Counted from the first letter of the stretch, positions 35,101 to 48,480 are shown. The stretch is DNA of 64,000 nucleotides from Acanthosoma haemorrhoidale (GCA_930367205.1 OV884014.1:72147104-72211103), one strand, 5' to 3'. Numbers and translations: made by a program. The notes: a model not told the origin generated them from the letters alone.

Positions 35101-36845
35101 ATAACAGGTTTATAGCTTTTATAAGTGTGGGATGTAGTCCTCACATAGTCAAACCTTAAAAACTAATATATAATAAAATTAATCCTTAAATAATAATAAT
35201 ATTTCAAGTAATTATCAATATTTTTGAGCTATTTGTGTTATTTATTTATAGTTTATAATAAAAAAAATATAAGAAGGATATTTTGCACATTTTTTAAAAC
35301 TATCGGCTATTACAATCTTCATAATAGCTTATATTATTAATGTTTATTTATTGAATGAAAAGGTTAAAACATATATAGGAAATTATTTGACCATAAGTAA
35401 TGAAAATATCAAACTGTTAGCTCAAACGTCATTAGATTTGATTGAGTTTTATTGAAAATCGGCTTTATAATTTTGGTTTAATTTTGTTTATGGCCAGTTA
35501 GTGTTTCGACTTAAAAAATGGAATCTCCCAAACACCATGAGTTACTAACTGCGGGCAAAATCACACACTCCGATCATTTCACACAAGGACCATTGCAGAT
35601 ATACCTACACATTCTATGTCAAAGTGTTGTCCATTAATAAAATACAATGAAAATTCACTATATTTTTTTAATCGATTTAAACTAATTCCCTAGAGAGCAC
35701 CCACTCGTAATGAAAGTATGTATTAAACTATTATTATTTTTTTTTTTTCATAATGTCAATTCATGATCAATACATTATTATTTTATTGATCAAAATGAAT
35801 CTATGAATATATTTTGCTTTTCTATTCAAACATTATTATGTATAATATTTTTTGTTTTGTTTTATCAAATCAGCTCACTATTAATTAAAAAACAAACAAA
35901 CATATATTCTGTCCTCATGTCCAAAGGTTTAAGTAATAACTTATAATAATTAGCAACTGTCTCAATATTCAAAATATGTCATAAATAAATCAATTGAAAA
36001 TTATTCACTAGATATTAATGTTCTTGTTTTTATTGCTTAAAGTAGTTAGCGACTTAGTATCCCTCATAATGAATTCATTCATACATGTTGACAATTTATA
36101 AGTATATACTGTTTGAGCATTTTAAACTATATTTTTGTTTCTACCTGAAATAATACCACTCAGTTGTTTGCCAAAAGTACGTTACCCAATAATTTTACAC
36201 TAAATTAATCAGAATGTTCTGAATAATACTCAATTACTAATCTTATTAAATATTTTTTACTTGATTTCTTCGTCAAAGTAGCGTTAATAGATTCAATGAA
36301 ACCTTTTAGTTGTGTACATAAACAGATTTACTAACAACCCGATATATTTTTATATTTATATCATTTACACACAGATATTTACTATTGAAAAAGAGCAACT
36401 AAACATTGCAGCTTCAAATGCTTTATCTTATCATTACCTTTGATCCTAGTTTGTTCTGTAACCCGAACAAATGTTACTTCTATTTCTCTGTAGGGTAGCA
36501 TAAACAATGTCGCATTTATAAATAACCTGAACGCAGAACAAAAACTTTCTAATTGCTTCTTTTCTTATTATTGGAAAAGTATTCAAAGCATTGTAGTATT
36601 GCAAGCTCTGCTGTTATCCTCATTATGTTGGCGGTCAAATCAATTGTATAAACCATAAGTTCTTCCAAACATGTTGTTAAATGAAATTGTAATTATTTTT
36701 CAGTAGAAATAAAATGACAACATTGAGTTTTTCACAGGAATATAAACATATTCTTTTTCTGTTATTATTTAACGGTATTTAACTGTTAGTAAGTTGTTCA
36801 TTTTCACATCCCATCCAAATCTAGGAGAGAGGAAAATATCTCTTC
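32120..36845. other. intergenic, no gene seen
   Basis: Contains an (AT)n microsatellite (about 32196-32230), a possible hAT-like terminus at 33198 and an imperfect tandem duplication at 34688-34868. Otherwise plain AT-rich DNA. A somewhat GC-richer patch at 34015-34130 has no recognised content. Confidence 0.5.
34688..34868 (+). repeat. imperfect tandem duplication, about 110-bp spacing
   Basis: The segment GGGCTGATCCCAAAACTAGA (34690) recurs as AGGCCGATCCCATAACTAGA (about 34799), with similar sequence for about 70 bp afterwards, including the CAACAAC motif. Confidence 0.6.
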
Positions 36846-36847
36846 TT

Positions 36848-37200
36848 ATTTTTTGTCTGGCTGCTCCCATAGCCTAGTGGTTAGCATGTTGACTTCCAAC
36901 TGTGGAAACTCGAGATTGATTTGTGGCTCCCATGTGAATTTTTTTCTTTGGAAATGGGTTTGTTTATGGTTTACTCCGCCTGATAAGGTCCAGAGAGTGT
37001 CTACTGGATTAAGAAGGAGGTAAATCCGGTTAAGAAACCAAAATTAAGATTGAAAGGTAACAAACCTTAATAACCGCCTAACATTAACAACTCTAGCTTC
37101 TCGTCCCCTCTACTTTCCAACCACAGCAACAATCTAGGTCAGCCTTACCTCTTCATGAGGTTTTCTGCCTTAAATTTATTATTGTTTCATGTCGTAAGTA
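36848..37200 (+). mobile_element. tRNA-derived SINE, best copy
   Basis: Box A TAGCCTAGTGGTTAGCATG is excellent, and a degenerate box B (GAGATTGATTTG) follows about 35 bp later. The body shares CTACTGGATTAAGAAGG, AACCAAAATTAAGATTG and GGTCAGCCTTACCTCTTCAT with the copy at 18790. Confidence 0.7.
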
Positions 37201-37796
37201 ATGTGATGCATTTTTCTTGATAAGATGCATGTATTTACTTTTCTACTTCTTTAAATATTTTGTTAGGAAACTTTTTTGGTGATTCTGATGTTTCCTCCAG
37301 GGGAGAACTGTTGAAGTTTTGCTGATATCACCTAGGATGTATCATGTAGGATATAACCCTATATTTGGTTTTATTACATCAACAGTTTCCTTTGAACATT
37401 GCAGCTTAGTTCCTTTCTCTTTAATCTATCAGACAGATTCATAGTCAGTTTATTGTCATTCCTGATTTACAGGTATAGCTCTTAAATAGGTTTGTTATTA
37501 TTTTTAAATATTTTATTGGCTTTTTATATGAGTATAATGTAAGGAGTTTTTAATCCTCTGCTAATGACCTCCTTAGTATTGTTTTATTGTTTGCCTGTAC
37601 TTCTTCACTTAAAAGATTGTATTAGTTTGTGTACACAAACCTTATTTGAAATTATTCCCACTCTTGTTCACTTGCATTAAAATGTCACTTTTATATGCCC
37701 TGAATATGTTTTCTAGTATCCTTCCTTCTTAAACAGGTTAATGTGTATCAGTCTCAATTCTTCGGGTGGTAAAGTGCGCTTAGTGCGTCTGGAGTT

Positions 37797-40700
37797 ATGA
37801 AGTGCGTTAAATGTCAGGAGTGTGAGTGGTTCGAGAAACTACATTGCTGCTGGTTGACGTCTATGATGGAGAAACTTGGTAAGTTAATTTAAGATTTACT
37901 TATTTTTTTCATTCTTATGCTAACATTTGTGCACCTATGTGAGTACCTAGATCGTTTCATAATTTGTTCCCAAGATTCATTAAATTTGTTAATGTTAATA
38001 CATTGTCTACAAGTAAATCAGTTCAATTAGATCTGATTCCAATTCATCAAATCAGGACAGTTGATTCTTATGATATCACTTACCAAGAAATATTTGACCC
38101 ATTCAGCAAAATGTCTTTTCTTTGATATACACCCTGATTTCAGTGAACTGGTGGATAAGCTTACTTTCAAACCAAAAGTACCAATTTGAAAGTGAGTGGT
38201 TTGGGTCACAACATTGCTAAAATAATAGATTATCAAGCTAGAGCTTATTGTAGCCAGAAAGAATATTGGTATTTAAATCACCGTTAATGATTGTTTTGGA
38301 ATAGAGATGAAGAATGAAGTTGTCAAGAGTTGATTGAAATGTTGGATCAAAACAAACGTGATAAGGATGCTCAACAGCGTGTAGGAAGGGACGGGCATTG
38401 CAAAAAATCTCAGCGATATGGGGCTCAATGTGTGTATAGCCAGATAGGGATGAGAGGTGAAGGAATTGGGTCTTCAGGTGACATTGACATACTAACCCTT
38501 CCTACCACCAGTATGAGGAAACAGGTTTTGATGGATAAGGGTGTTTGTTAGGGAGATAGATGTGGAGGGAATGTAGGGTTTTGAGTCACATCTTAGAAAC
38601 AGCTATTATATATTAAAAGTTGTGAGTAAAATATCAAAGTAATTAATTGTAATGAGCAGGTTAGGATTGGGAGGTTATGTAACAGGTGGTCAAGACATTA
38701 GATTTGTCTAGGAGGAAAGTGTTGGGAAAAATAGACATTGATGAGAGGGAAGACCCTATGCCAATTGTATGCCCTAATAGCATAAATAATAATTTATGCA
38801 GCTAGGAAAAAATAAAATAAACGAAATAATAGAAAATGTCCAAGTATGTGAAGAGATGCCCTCCTATACTGTTAATAGTATGTTATGAAAATATAATTTT
38901 GAATTAAATATTAACAGAAAAATATATTAAAATTAGTTATTTATTTTTCAGGTGATAACCAAAGTTGCTCTGGGGTAAGTTGAATTTTTTCCCAGTCTTG
39001 GTTTTGGCTAGTGATGATTTATTCCAGATCCTATAAATAAAATAGTAGATATTTGTAATTAAGAATTTATATTTAATTGAGGTACAGAAGATGCTGCTTG
39101 ATTGCATTATTTTGTTTATTACGCAGTAAAATTTAGTTGATCTAATAATTTCAAACTATATAGGTTGATCTGAAGTTCCGGTGACACTGGAATTCCAGCT
39201 TTTAATACCTGTGGGGGGGGGGGGCAGGTTAGCTTATACAGTATGTTTGTGGACAATGGTCGAAATAGTCTTAGATAGTGTTACTGTGTTCTAAAGGGTA
39301 GGTACTCTCTAGTAGGGGTGGTTATCACCTCCAGATCAACCTATTAATATTATTTTAAAGAGCTGAAACCGAAATATATATATTGCATTGTTTAGTAATT
39401 TTTTGAAGAGCAGGAGATCTTCAAAATAGCAGAGTACATACAATTAACACAAGTATTTAACATTCTTTATTCATAAACAGATTTCATTTATTTATAAGAC
39501 ATATAGTAGTCAATAACTTGAAGCTCTTTAATTTGACACCCAAATTTCCCTATTGATATAGTTTTTGTGTTCATTATCATCAACTCCATCCTAGTTGGTG
39601 CTCAGCCTATTAATGAGCCTTTGTCTCCTCTATAAATTTCTACAACTCATTTCACTTGTCTGGTACCGTGATCAACCCCTTTTCTCCTGAACTATTTGGG
39701 GGATCTCACTATCACTCATCTTTTATCACCCTTGTTCTACTCTACTTTACTTGCTCTATACTTCTCTTTCCTTAATGGGTCCAAATCGTTTCATAAAAAT
39801 GGTTACTCAAACACTAAAAATTGAGATGAAAATCTATTTGGATGATTATTTTAGACTCTTAAGTTTTTTTCAATTTGCGACTCGGCGAGAGACTCTTCAT
39901 TCCAATGTTTATTTGCAATTAGCTGGTGCTGTTCTGTCAGTTCAGACCTACCCTTTGAAGTAACAACAAGTTTTAATTAATCTTATTTACCTTTATTTTT
40001 GGTAGTAGGTGCATTATATAATAACAAAGAAATAGCCGCCTGCCGACTGATAGTAGGCCTTCCATTATTAGGCTGGCAACTTTTTATTTAGCGGGGGGTT
40101 TTCATTGCTAGTTGTAGGCTGTGATTGAATAAATGAAAGATCAATCAAGTTTGTCTTTCTACAAATAAGTCTATTTGTAAATGTGATGTACTGAATTAAA
40201 TATTATTAAAATAAAAGGAAAAAATTATATCTTTTTCTTAGGAAATAGGATTAATGATAATGTAATAAAATGAAATAAACAACACAGTAAAAAAAAAAAA
40301 AAAAAAGGTATTGGACCACTTTGATCACAACGTGAACCAAAAGTTGCAATGTTAAAACCACCTGATCCACTAGAATACAATCTTAACCAACAACAAGCCT
40401 AACAATTGTAAATGAGCCAATGGATCAAATTGATTCATAATAGACAAAAATAGGAATAACTATTCAGAGTGGGACTGCCTCAATCTCTTCTTTGGTAAAC
40501 TCTAGACCATAGTGAGAACCCCTTCTGACCAAATCTGCACAAGAACAAAAACATGCTCATACAACCCCAGAATTGGTTAAGTGTCTATTTCATGTCAATT
40601 TCCAGAATACATAAATATGAGAACAAAATAACTAAAATCAACAAATTTCAAAACCCTCTAAAATATATGATACAATACTTGTTCGTTGACAAACTTGATT

Positions 40701-41677
40701 GGCCTACCATATATTAAGTATTTGTCTATTTATCAGTGAGCAAAAAATTATGAGAAGATAAGTCCTCCTTAATCCCTGGCAAAAATAGATAACTGAAACT
40801 AAAAGGTCACTCTGTTCAGCTTCCACTTATTGATTTTTGACTGAACTTGTTTTAGGACACTCAACAGTTGCTGTAATAGGAAAATGTGATACTTTTATTT
40901 CATTAATTATTGTAATTAATTTTCATTTACTTATTATGTAAATATATATACTATTTTTAGGACACGGACAACATTTCATGTAGCAAATTATACTTTTTTA
41001 GGACACTAATCAACATTTCTTTTAGGAAATTATACTTTTTTAATTTGATAAACAATAATAAACAATTTTCATTTAAGTAGTCATTGCAGAATAGGATATA
41101 TTTTTTTTAGGACACTAATCAACACTCTTGTAGGAAATATTAATATGCCTTAGTGACATTTCACCATTTCAATGCAACTTTTTTAAAAGCTAACTCCATA
41201 AAATAAAATCCATCTAATATTTGAAAGTCTCTTAGTTATTTTTTAAAATTATATAGTTCAGTTTTTCAAAATAATTTCATTTCATAAAAACTAAATTTAT
41301 AATATGGTTTAAACTTTAATAAATTATATAAAACACTTGAATTTCAGAAGACCAAAATCAGATCTGAAGCAGAGAAATCATATTTAGCATGTTTTTATTT
41401 TAATGTAATTATTATTGTATTATCACTATTTTATATTCATGTGTTAAATATAATTCATACTATTCACCATTTTAATTTGTGTTGCCCCGGATGTTATAAA
41501 TACTTTTGTGGTTTAATAGTATCGATCACTATACTTTACAAAAACGTTCCTAAACAACAAATCAGTACGGTAATTCTTCTAGCATGTGATTTAAAATTAC
41601 ATAAGTTTGTAAGTTTTATTTACAATATAAGTCTACCCTTTAGGCTTTTGAGTTGTCATTTGTCTATTCCCCATTAG
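37797..41677 (+). CDS. tentative three-exon gene model, unknown product
   Basis: Three pieces join in phase: 37797-37878 (MKCVKCQECEWFEKLHCCWL and on, donor GTAAGT), 38952-38974 (GDNQSCSG, donor GTAAGT) and 41348-41677 (KTKIRSEAEKSYLACF then a hydrophobic tail, stop TAG). The total is 144 codons. The Cys-rich start and two perfect donors favour it. The AT-rich hydrophobic final exon could be chance. No family is recognised. Confidence 0.18.
39163..39341. mobile_element. 179-bp MITE, TA-flanked
   Basis: Ends GGTTGATCTGAAG and its near-exact reverse complement (CTCCAGATCAACC), each flanked by TA (39161-39162, 39342-39343). A poly-G run lies inside (39211-39222). Tc1/mariner-type target choice. 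Confidence 0.6.
40852..41150 (+). repeat. four dispersed copies of a roughly 40-bp motif
   Basis: The motif TTTTTAGGACACTAATCAAC followed by a T-rich part and TAGGAAAT appears near 40852, 40958, 41000 and 41107 with irregular spacing. Confidence 0.6.
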
Positions 41678-42623
41678 CCACAATTCATATTTTTGTCTAG
41701 TCCTTTGATTTCTTCTTTCATATGTACAATGTTATGTTAGTGATGATTTGCCTAGGTAATAATTATTACTATGAGTTTCTTTCTCCAAATATGTTATTTA
41801 AATGAAATGCAGTGTGTTAATAGCTAAATAGTTTTAAATAAAGTCTAGTCTTTTTATTTTAGATGGTACAATATTCAGAGCTTCCTGAATTTTAATTATC
41901 TCCGATATTTAGGGAACTATTTATACATTTAAATAGTTAAGTTATATTGAAATTCCATTTCATTTTTAACTTAGATTGAGACTTTATTATTTAAAATATC
42001 TATCTTCAGTTGAATACAAGTAATTTTCCTGATATGGGGGTAGAGGATTACGGATCAAGTCTTGGATTTGTCACCTTAATATTCAAGGAAGCGTTGAAAC
42101 AAACCGATATGGCCGGTACAGTTTTTTTAAAAACATAAAATATCCATAATATTTAAGCTTTTTTTGTTGAATAAATCTGCATATGAATTTCGTACGTTAT
42201 ATTTATCGAACTTGGGCAGAAATGAAAGTAATTCAAAGTATTAATATTATTATTCAATGACAATAATTATTACTATTATTATTCACTAATTTTATTGATA
42301 AAGTCGGAATTGACAGTGGCCACATAAAGATACATAGCCCGGTGGTAAAAATTAGAACTGCTGAAGAAAGTACTTTTTAAAGGGCCGCTTGTCTCAAGAA
42401 AATTATTGCAATGTCGAAAGTAGGCGTAACACCTAATAAAAACTTCTAATTTTCGGTTGCCATTTACAATTAGGATGGACTAATTCAAGAGTTTTCTAAT
42501 AAAAAAACAAGAAAAAATGAATAGGCAATCTGAGAGAACAAAAGAAATAAATGTATTTCTGTATGTTCAGTAATTGCAGATAACATTTCTTGATTTCGAT
42601 TGGCTTAGAAAGGGTGGCAAATT

Positions 42624-42675
42624 TGGGGCCACGCCCAGGCGACAAAAGCTCTAGGATACGCCACTGTTCCTGTGT
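42624..42675 (-). mobile_element. possible hAT-like terminus
   Basis: The minus strand reads CAGTGGCGTATCCTAGAGC, similar to common hAT-type termini (CAGNGGCGTA). No partner or transposase was identified. A similar plus-strand motif CAGGGGCGTAGATG lies at 33198. Confidence 0.3.
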
Positions 42676-42904
42676 CCATTAAAGATTTAAGATGTAGGTC
42701 ATTGTAAATAAGGGGAGTTATGAGACAATAGTTTGGAAAAGGTATTATCTACTATATTGTATTAACCAAAGAAATATTGTCTACTGAGAGGAAGAGTATG
42801 TCTCACTTCCTCTACCTGTTTGAATTCGGAAATACTCGTGATTTGGCACTGGGCCGATAGTCACATTTTAGACGAGTATGTTAACATTATAAGAATTATG
42901 TAAG

Positions 42905-43260
42905 ATACAGACACCACGGACAAGCCCCCAGACACCGGACACCGCGCCAAAAGGTTTTTACCACCGTCAGCCCTAAGTGGGCCGGCTTTTTGCCCTGACC
43001 CTTGCACATAATCGCCCTTCACATTAGTACAGGCAAATTAATAGGCGCTCCAGGGCCTAGGCTCATTTATACACTGGCTCTCATCTGCCAGCCGCCTCTC
43101 CCCCTTTTTTTATACGGTTTACTTTGGGCGATATTTAGTCAGCACTGCCCTGACAGGGGGCCGTTCCCCGCTCAGTATTTAGCCTGTTAGATAAAATGTA
43201 ATGGCCGGCTCCATATGTAATGTGCTGCGGGGGCTGGTGTAATGTACCGAGCCGTACATT
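42905..43260. promoter_or_regulatory. GC-rich island 1, candidate conserved non-coding element
   Basis: Sharply GC-richer than the flanks, with no convincing coding frame. It contains homeodomain-type cores (CAAATTAATAGG). Function is inferred only from composition. Confidence 0.3.
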
Positions 43261-43430
43261 TCCTTCACCATGAATAATCACCTTCCGGAATGAATCCTCC
43301 ATACTTTTTTTCTAAAAGACTTGACGTATTTTTGTGTGCGGATTAATCATATTGGATAACCTCAGTCCAAATACTGTCAGCTAGACGACAATACAGAGTT
43401 TTATGAAACTCTCGTTTCACTGAACACCTT

Positions 43431-44065
43431 TTTCAGTGTGCCTTGATTCAAATTTTGAGTGTAGTTTCAATCTAAAGTATTTTTGTTAATTGCATCACAA
43501 ACATTTAGGGCATTTGATTGAGGCCTTCAGCTCTCGAAATACAAATACGTTTGGTGGCCAGTTCATGAGATTTCAATCTACGATCCCAAATCATTGATGC
43601 ACGTCCACTTTCAGGCATTGTTTTTTCGTTTAATGATTTTAACCTAAATTTTAAAATTCAATCCGTTTTCAAATGGCAATTACCTACATCGTCAGTTAAC
43701 CAAAATTCTGTTTCAGGGTCCCTTGCTTTACATTTTGAGCACAGTTCGAATCATAAGTATTTGTGTTAATTGCACCACAAACATTTAGGGTATTTGAGGT
43801 CTTCATTTCTCGAAACACAAATGCGTTTAGTGGCCTGTTTTTGGGATATCAATTTACGGACCCAAATCATTTAAACTGGACCACATTCCACCAGGTTTTA
43901 ACCTGGATTTTTAAATTCAGTTAGTTTTCGATTGGCAATCACCTACAACGTCAGTTAACTGGATTTCTTTCAGGGTTCCTTGCTTCAAATTTTGAGCCTA
44001 GTTTCAATCGTAAGTATTATTGTTCAATTCACCGTGGATTTAGGGCCTTTAAGACCGTCAGTCCT
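43431..44065 (+). repeat. tandem repeat, units of about 280 and 257 bp, 2.3 copies
   Basis: Units start at 43431, 43711 and 43968 with TTTCAGGGTYCCTTGCTT followed by AATTTTGAG. All carry CACAAACATTTAGGG-like and CTCGAAAYACAAATRCGTTT motifs. Unit identity is moderate, so the array is old. Confidence 0.8.
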
Positions 44066-44399
44066 GGATATGCCATTACTTTTGTTAGTAAGTTTGTGCG
44101 ATTTTGATCCCTGTCCCGCACGGGTTTCCCTCATGGACCTTGTACTCTGGTAGGCTTACGGGATGATATGGTATTTCGTAGCCTGTGGTGCGTGGATTCC
44201 AGTACATTTGGGTTTACTGCTGGGATTCTGGGTCAACGCACCTTAGTATTTGTATTACACCGGTTTTATTATTCTCAGTTCTGTATTCATTCAACCCCAC
44301 CACCACCCTTATATTAACAAATATTGGCGCCATCTTTGCTAAATATTTTAAATTTTCACTACTCTTACTTCTGTACAGGAAGGGTTACCTTACTATTTA

Positions 44400-45540
44400 A
44401 CGATAACCACATTGCCTTATTCTCAATCTTAAAACTATTAACAAAAGTTAATTAATCCTTCATGTCTAGCTAACTTGCGGTTATACATAGACTTAAAACT
44501 AGTTTCTTAATGTAGTTTTAGACAGTGCCCCCTAGCCATCCTTTAACAACGGTGTCTTTGTTGCGATGCAACCACTGCTGGTATTTTTTTAATTTTTTTT
44601 CCCCTAACCCCTATTTGAATATTTTTTTAAAATGAAATATGTACAATAATATAATATAAATTGAGCTGTGAATGGCCCCTTGCAATGCATCTTTGCACTT
44701 TAAGCAGTTATTGTAGCCTAACATCTGTCTTTTTATTGTTAAACATTATATAATGAAATAAGGACCATGTGATGGGGCTCACCTTCGGACTACGTAACGG
44801 TCTGCTGGTCTCGGGTGTTCCTATTATATATGGTGAAGTGTCCTATCCCCTCCAACTCCCTCCAACAAAGAGAAGAAAAAACACACAGATGTATCTTTAT
44901 TAACTGAAAAGTGCCAAATATGAAATTTTTGAAAAGCATACAAGTTACAAATAGTAACAGCAAGCTTTGATGTAAAAATCATTTACATACTGCTGTGTTG
45001 AGATTGGTGGTAGAAACATTTATCAGTGAAATTCAGAAACATTGATGATATTTTATTTCAAACCAACTAAAGTATTGAATAATTTGGCCTAGTTTTGGAT
45101 GGGAATGTATTTAGCTTTGTTGAGGCTGCGCTTAGGGTGCTCTAAACTTTTATTCCGAGTTATTGCATTTAGTTTTCTCAAACGCTCCGGTTGTTTTCCG
45201 TGGACGAACTTCTCTTGAGTTTCTAACTCATAATTATTTCCATTTTAAATGTATTTTCTACATCAATTTATATTTAAGAAATTTAAAGTTTATATGAATT
45301 GTGATTTTGTTAATAATTGAAGTATAGTTTGAATACTGACTTCGTTTTCTTGTAATCCTCCGGGTCTTTGTTTTACTAATACAATTTGTTTTATTTTAGG
45401 GTTATTTTCTCCTTAGAACAATGAAAAGAGGTAAAAAAGTATGGTTCAGAGCCTAATTTCTACCCGATACAGGTTGTAAGTTAGGATTTGATCAACTTAT
45501 TTACTTTTATTAAGCGCAGAAGAGTCTATTATATCCAGGA
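44400..45540. other. intergenic, no gene seen
   Basis: AT-rich DNA. A GC-richer patch at 44765-44825 is unexplained. Confidence 0.4.
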
Positions 45541-45660
45541 ATCACCCACTCCATAAGAGGGCCTAAAGATAGAAGAAAATCATTGTTCGTCTTACGAATT
45601 GAACCCATATCAGAAAACTGTTAGGCTAATCACTACACCATATCCTGTCCCCAAAACACC
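45540..45660 (-). mobile_element. tRNA-derived SINE fragment
   Basis: The minus strand has box A TGGTGTAGTGATTAGCC and box B GGGTTCAATTC about 30 bp later, then AATGATTTTCTTC, like the other SINE copies. Confidence 0.55.
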
Positions 45661-47525
45661 TTAAATCAGTTTAAAATCTCCCGCCATCTCCATCCATAGC
45701 ACATCCACACAGTTCTTGTTTTCTCCTGCATTTTGATACATGTACAAAGTAACTCAGTTAGTACAACCCTTCATTAGATATCAGGCTAGAGACCCAACCC
45801 TTCCAGTGCATATTTACGTTGGCTGATAATTATCAATAATTGATTTATTTTATTTAGTGTATCGAGCTCAGCTTTATAGACTGTGATCATACATTAGTAA
45901 TAATTATTGTAATAGCAGTGGGGGCTCACAACGAGAGTCGACGTTGACCAAGAAGTGAAGAAATAAAGCAAACCAAAAATATTACGCAAAACTATAATTA
46001 AATAAAAAACTGAAAATTGCATTTACACAGAAATTTTATATAAAAGAAAAAAATTAAACATATAATTAAAGGGGACTATTAATAGGGTTAGTGATAGAAC
46101 TTACAAACTAATTAAATCTATGATTAAATCTACGTATGAAAAAAACGAAACTTCTTTAAAATGAAAATAACTAGTCACGTTTGTGCGCCTATCATATGCT
46201 GAGTTGATAATGTTTAAAAAAAAAATCCTGGGTGAGTTCACACTAAAAAAGGCGTTTCGGCCCACTTTGAGGCTTTTCACATGGATAAAAATTATTGTTA
46301 TTAAATAAATTATTTAATCAATATTGCAAAAATTATTTGAAAAAAGCATACTAATAATACTCATTGCAATTTATAGCGAAATAATAAACCAAATAATGTG
46401 ACGCGTTAATTGTTCAATCCTAGGGGTACTTGAGTTCTACAATAAAGTTCATCTTTCATTTTATTCCAAATGGGATTACACATTCATCTCTCCATATCCA
46501 GTCTGTTTTCAACAATACTGTAAAAATATATTTTCAATACTCTGAGTGGCGATTGTTTGAAGAAATGTCATGTTTCCGTATCTGGATGGCCTAGCTTCAG
46601 TTAGGGCTGTAACCAAGAAGCGCCTAATTGAGAGGATAGGCTTTGCCTTGAAGACCGAACAGTCGTGCGGATTTGAAAGGACGCTCAGCCGTGACCACGG
46701 ATCGCTTCGTGGTAACGAACGAAACATTAATACTTAAACAACATTAAAAAAGTGATTTAAATTTTCATTTCCAAATTATTAAATACCCTTATTAGAGGAA
46801 GAGGAAGAAATTAGCCTCGTCAATTTCGAATCTCTTTACTTAGCTGGTTTCGTACACTTCAGAAAACATCATACGTAAGAGTGAAGATATTTAAATTATT
46901 AATTTTTGAATATATTTTTTCGCCATCTTCCTAAATAGTAACAGTAAGTATGCCCTCAATACGAGGAAAACATAACTTTAAATCTAAAATACCTTTTTAG
47001 CTTATTAGAAAGTTTATTATTTATTAAGAAAGAAAAAAACCCATAATAGATCCGGGACTAACTTTTTCTTTTAATTTAATTTATTTAGGTAATGGTTGTC
47101 TACTGTTTTCATCCCTTTACCATTTGACCATGGCCTGATTTTCTCATCGATTTTGTCCTATCGTATTTTTAGTGCTCGTCCTTTACTAATTTTGTATTTT
47201 CTTTGTACGTGCCAATCATAATCCCTTCGGTAACCTTTATATGTATGTTGGCAATTGGGGGATGACAATTCATGTATGTTAACTTATCAAAATAAAGTAT
47301 ATTATTTTTATCATGAGATTGTTAGATAGTAGACTCTGTGGTAAAAGGAAGGCGGGGTTTTTAATACAATAAGTAATTTTCTTGCCTTGGAGTAGGTTTA
47401 AATAATTAGAACTCATCTTAATAAGAGTTAAGCGACTTTTTCGAAGGAATCGTTAGGACGGTGGCACTAAGTCAAGTTGAGAACCCGAACCTCTTTTATA
47501 AAAAAAAGATATCCTCAGAAGGTTT
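45661..47525. other. intergenic, no gene seen
   Basis: AT-rich, with one GC-richer patch (46545-46720) carrying a 72-codon minus-strand frame (46727-46509) that I do not recognise. Confidence 0.4.
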
Positions 47526-47529
47526 CGAG

Positions 47530-48130
47530 GATTTGTGTAGCGAGCGCTTAAGGAGAAAACGGAACGGAAGGGATATTAACGCCGGAGGTAGCCAGCCATT
47601 TCCCTTTATTCTCGATCCGAATGGCTCCCCTGACCGTTAGCGAAGTGAGGGGGCGGGGGGAGGGAAAGAGTTTTCGCAGGAGCGGAGTCAATTACAGGAG
47701 GAACGTAGGGGCATTATAGGGAGGGGGCTGTGTATTGGAGATAGGCCGCAATGGATGACCTCTAATCTGCGAGCCGTTTAGGGGCTTTATTGAAAAATAA
47801 TATTTCACGGTGGAGTTGAAAAAAGGTGCGGTTGTGCGGGGATGGGGGTAGTTGTGATTAACGAGCGAGAGCGGGCTCGGGCATGTATTAGAGCCGTCAG
47901 GGCCTTATTGGTCCTGGTCAGCACGAGGGGCAGAGCCTGGCTGTCAGCGGTATCTGCAGCGTCTCGACTAACTGTGAGTGGATCATCATTGGTGGGTGCC
48001 ATTTGGATTTACAATTCAAAATTTCAGATTGATAAATCCCAGCCAGTCTCCGAACACTGATCAGCATCATCGCAGATCAGTGCCTTTTACCTGGCCCTTT
48101 CAGTTCTCTGTTCAATCGATCTTTCAGTCT
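47530..48130. promoter_or_regulatory. GC-rich island 2, candidate conserved non-coding element
   Basis: Strongly GC-rich with G-runs (GGGGGCGGGGGGAGGG at about 47650) and a homeodomain/Cad-type GGGGCTTTATTG. Overlapping short frames on both strands are mutually inconsistent, which argues against coding. Confidence 0.35.
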
Positions 48131-48480
48131 TTTCTATGCGTAAATGGGAAAAAAACAATCTGTCAGAAGACATATCAGTCCTTAAATTTCCACTTGTAAA
48201 CACTATAACCTAAAGCTTAGGCAGGTAATACAATTTTTTTTAAAGATAATTCGGGCGGCGTAAAACGCCAGGTATATTTACTCTAAATTTTAAATAATAG
48301 TAATACCAGCATGAGTAAATGAAAGCATATAACTTACCTATAAAATAAAGGCAGTATAACTTCCATGTTAAGCTCAGGGAGATGAGAAATGACCATAAAT
48401 AAAGTTATCTTGGGCTATTAATATATACAGCTTAATAATAAAATTAGCTCTGAATAGAAACATAAAATAAAATAACAACA

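Noticed and set aside
47805..48060. Overlapping plus and minus ORFs in GC-rich island 2
   Set aside because: Overlapping frames on both strands are a by-product of high GC with few stops, and none has family motifs.
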